DNA of 5,334 nucleotides from JAUUZT01 sp964654015. GTDB taxonomy: Bacteria; Chloroflexota; Dehalococcoidia; GIF9; AB-539-J10. Each line of letters begins with the position of its first letter. Position 1 is the stretch's first letter. The stretch lies in contig CAZZHQ010000157.1 in assembly GCA_964654015.1 (NCBI GenBank), positions 1 through 5,334 on the forward strand. Direction: 5' to 3'. Shown here piece by piece: positions 5,112 through 5,334 of this stretch. Both the position numbers and the translations under genes were made by a program. The notes beneath the pieces are model-generated. The model saw nothing but the letters and a program-made list of their open reading frames with translations. It was not told where the DNA came from and did no database searches.

Positions 5112-5334
5112 GTCATTTACAGTGTGGCAAAGAGGCTTAAGCAAGTGGAGCAAACTACCTTTTTCCAGAGAGGAACTGGATAGAGTTCTAGATAGCCCTG
5201 ATTATAGTCCGAAGGCTCTGATTTCTCTATTTGAAAAAGCTTTGAGTAAGGAATTTGATGCTGACTCCGGTGTGCGAGAAAAGTATTCGATAAAAACACA
5301 TACCTTGATGGTTATGGGGCAATTTGAAAAGTAT
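5095..5334 (+). CDS. N-terminal part of an unrecognised protein, possibly HD-domain; runs off the window
   Basis: From ATG 5095-5097 the frame stays open for 80 codons to the window edge. It starts inside the last codons of the formamidase gene (17-nt overlap, +1 frame), a pattern of translational coupling, with only a weak ribosome site. The protein begins MPSRSKSFTVWQRGLSKW and continues with FSREELDRVLDSPDY, a helical KALISLFEKALSKEF, then REKYSIKTHTLMVMGQFEKY. The last piece resembles the first helix of HD-type phosphohydrolase domains, in which a His in an xHTxxV context (H69 here) is the first metal ligand; the HD pair and final Asp would lie beyond the window. Codon use and periodicity look real. 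A later GTG start at 5122 is possible. The HD assignment is a tentative inference from one motif. Confidence 0.65.
   Translation, partial: MPSRSKSFTVWQRGLSKWSKLPFSREELDRVLDSPDYSPKALISLFEKALSKEFDADSGVREKYSIKTHTLMVMGQFEKY

Noticed and set aside
4516..5299. Minus-strand open frames at 4516-4707 and 5117-5299
   Set aside because: They mirror the formamidase gene and the overlapping downstream gene, with no independent support.
1..5334. CRISPR array, tRNA, rRNA or riboswitch
   Set aside because: No regularly spaced repeats, no T-loop or anticodon-arm pattern and no recognisable aptamer core were seen on either strand.

Overview
The window looks like an accessory region of a moderately AT-rich bacterial chromosome. 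By eye it is roughly 42% GC. Coding is dense in places, with Shine-Dalgarno sites and a sigma70/sigmaA-type promoter. I cannot assign the organism with confidence. The Pro/Thr-rich lipoprotein tether, the NIPSNAP protein and the formamidase/acetamidase would fit a Chloroflexota (Dehalococcoidia-like) or Firmicutes-like genome, but this is only a guess.

Left part (1-976): insertion-sequence scar tissue. The first 53 bases look like the end of an IS3-family, IS150-like element. It cuts off an AbiEii-type nucleotidyltransferase gene on the minus strand after 79 codons, and the element end itself supplies the stop codon. Upstream of that gene is what looks like a miniaturised, decayed copy of a second IS3-family element (363-814): a left inverted repeat, a relic of an orfA start, no catalytic core, the transposase C-terminal tail with stops, and a right inverted repeat. 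A small ORF (728-976) runs across the right end of this scar and is probably chimeric.

Middle part (1033-3054, minus strand): an apparent operon. A consensus-quality promoter (TTAACA, 17 bp, TATAAT) lies between imperfect inverted repeats. It is followed by a leader containing a 23-codon ORF that overlaps the first main gene by 8 nt. Then come a helical plus winged-helix protein, a zinc-ribbon/PH-like/SHOCT protein, and a small secreted lipoprotein. The gaps between these three are 36 and 29 bp. Together they suggest a small regulatory or envelope-associated module that I do not recognise as a named system. It is the best candidate here for something undescribed.

Right part (3331-5334, plus strand): a NIPSNAP-family gene, a spacer with one hairpin, and a frameshifted C-terminal relic of an IS3-family transposase. 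The relic's right end (4103-4143) is nearly identical to the scar at 773-814. A complete formamidase/acetamidase gene (4179-5111) starts 35 bp beyond this IS end. It overlaps by 17 nt a further gene that runs off the window and may be an HD-domain protein. Several neighbouring genes have therefore been cut, or had their upstream regions replaced, by IS3-family insertions.
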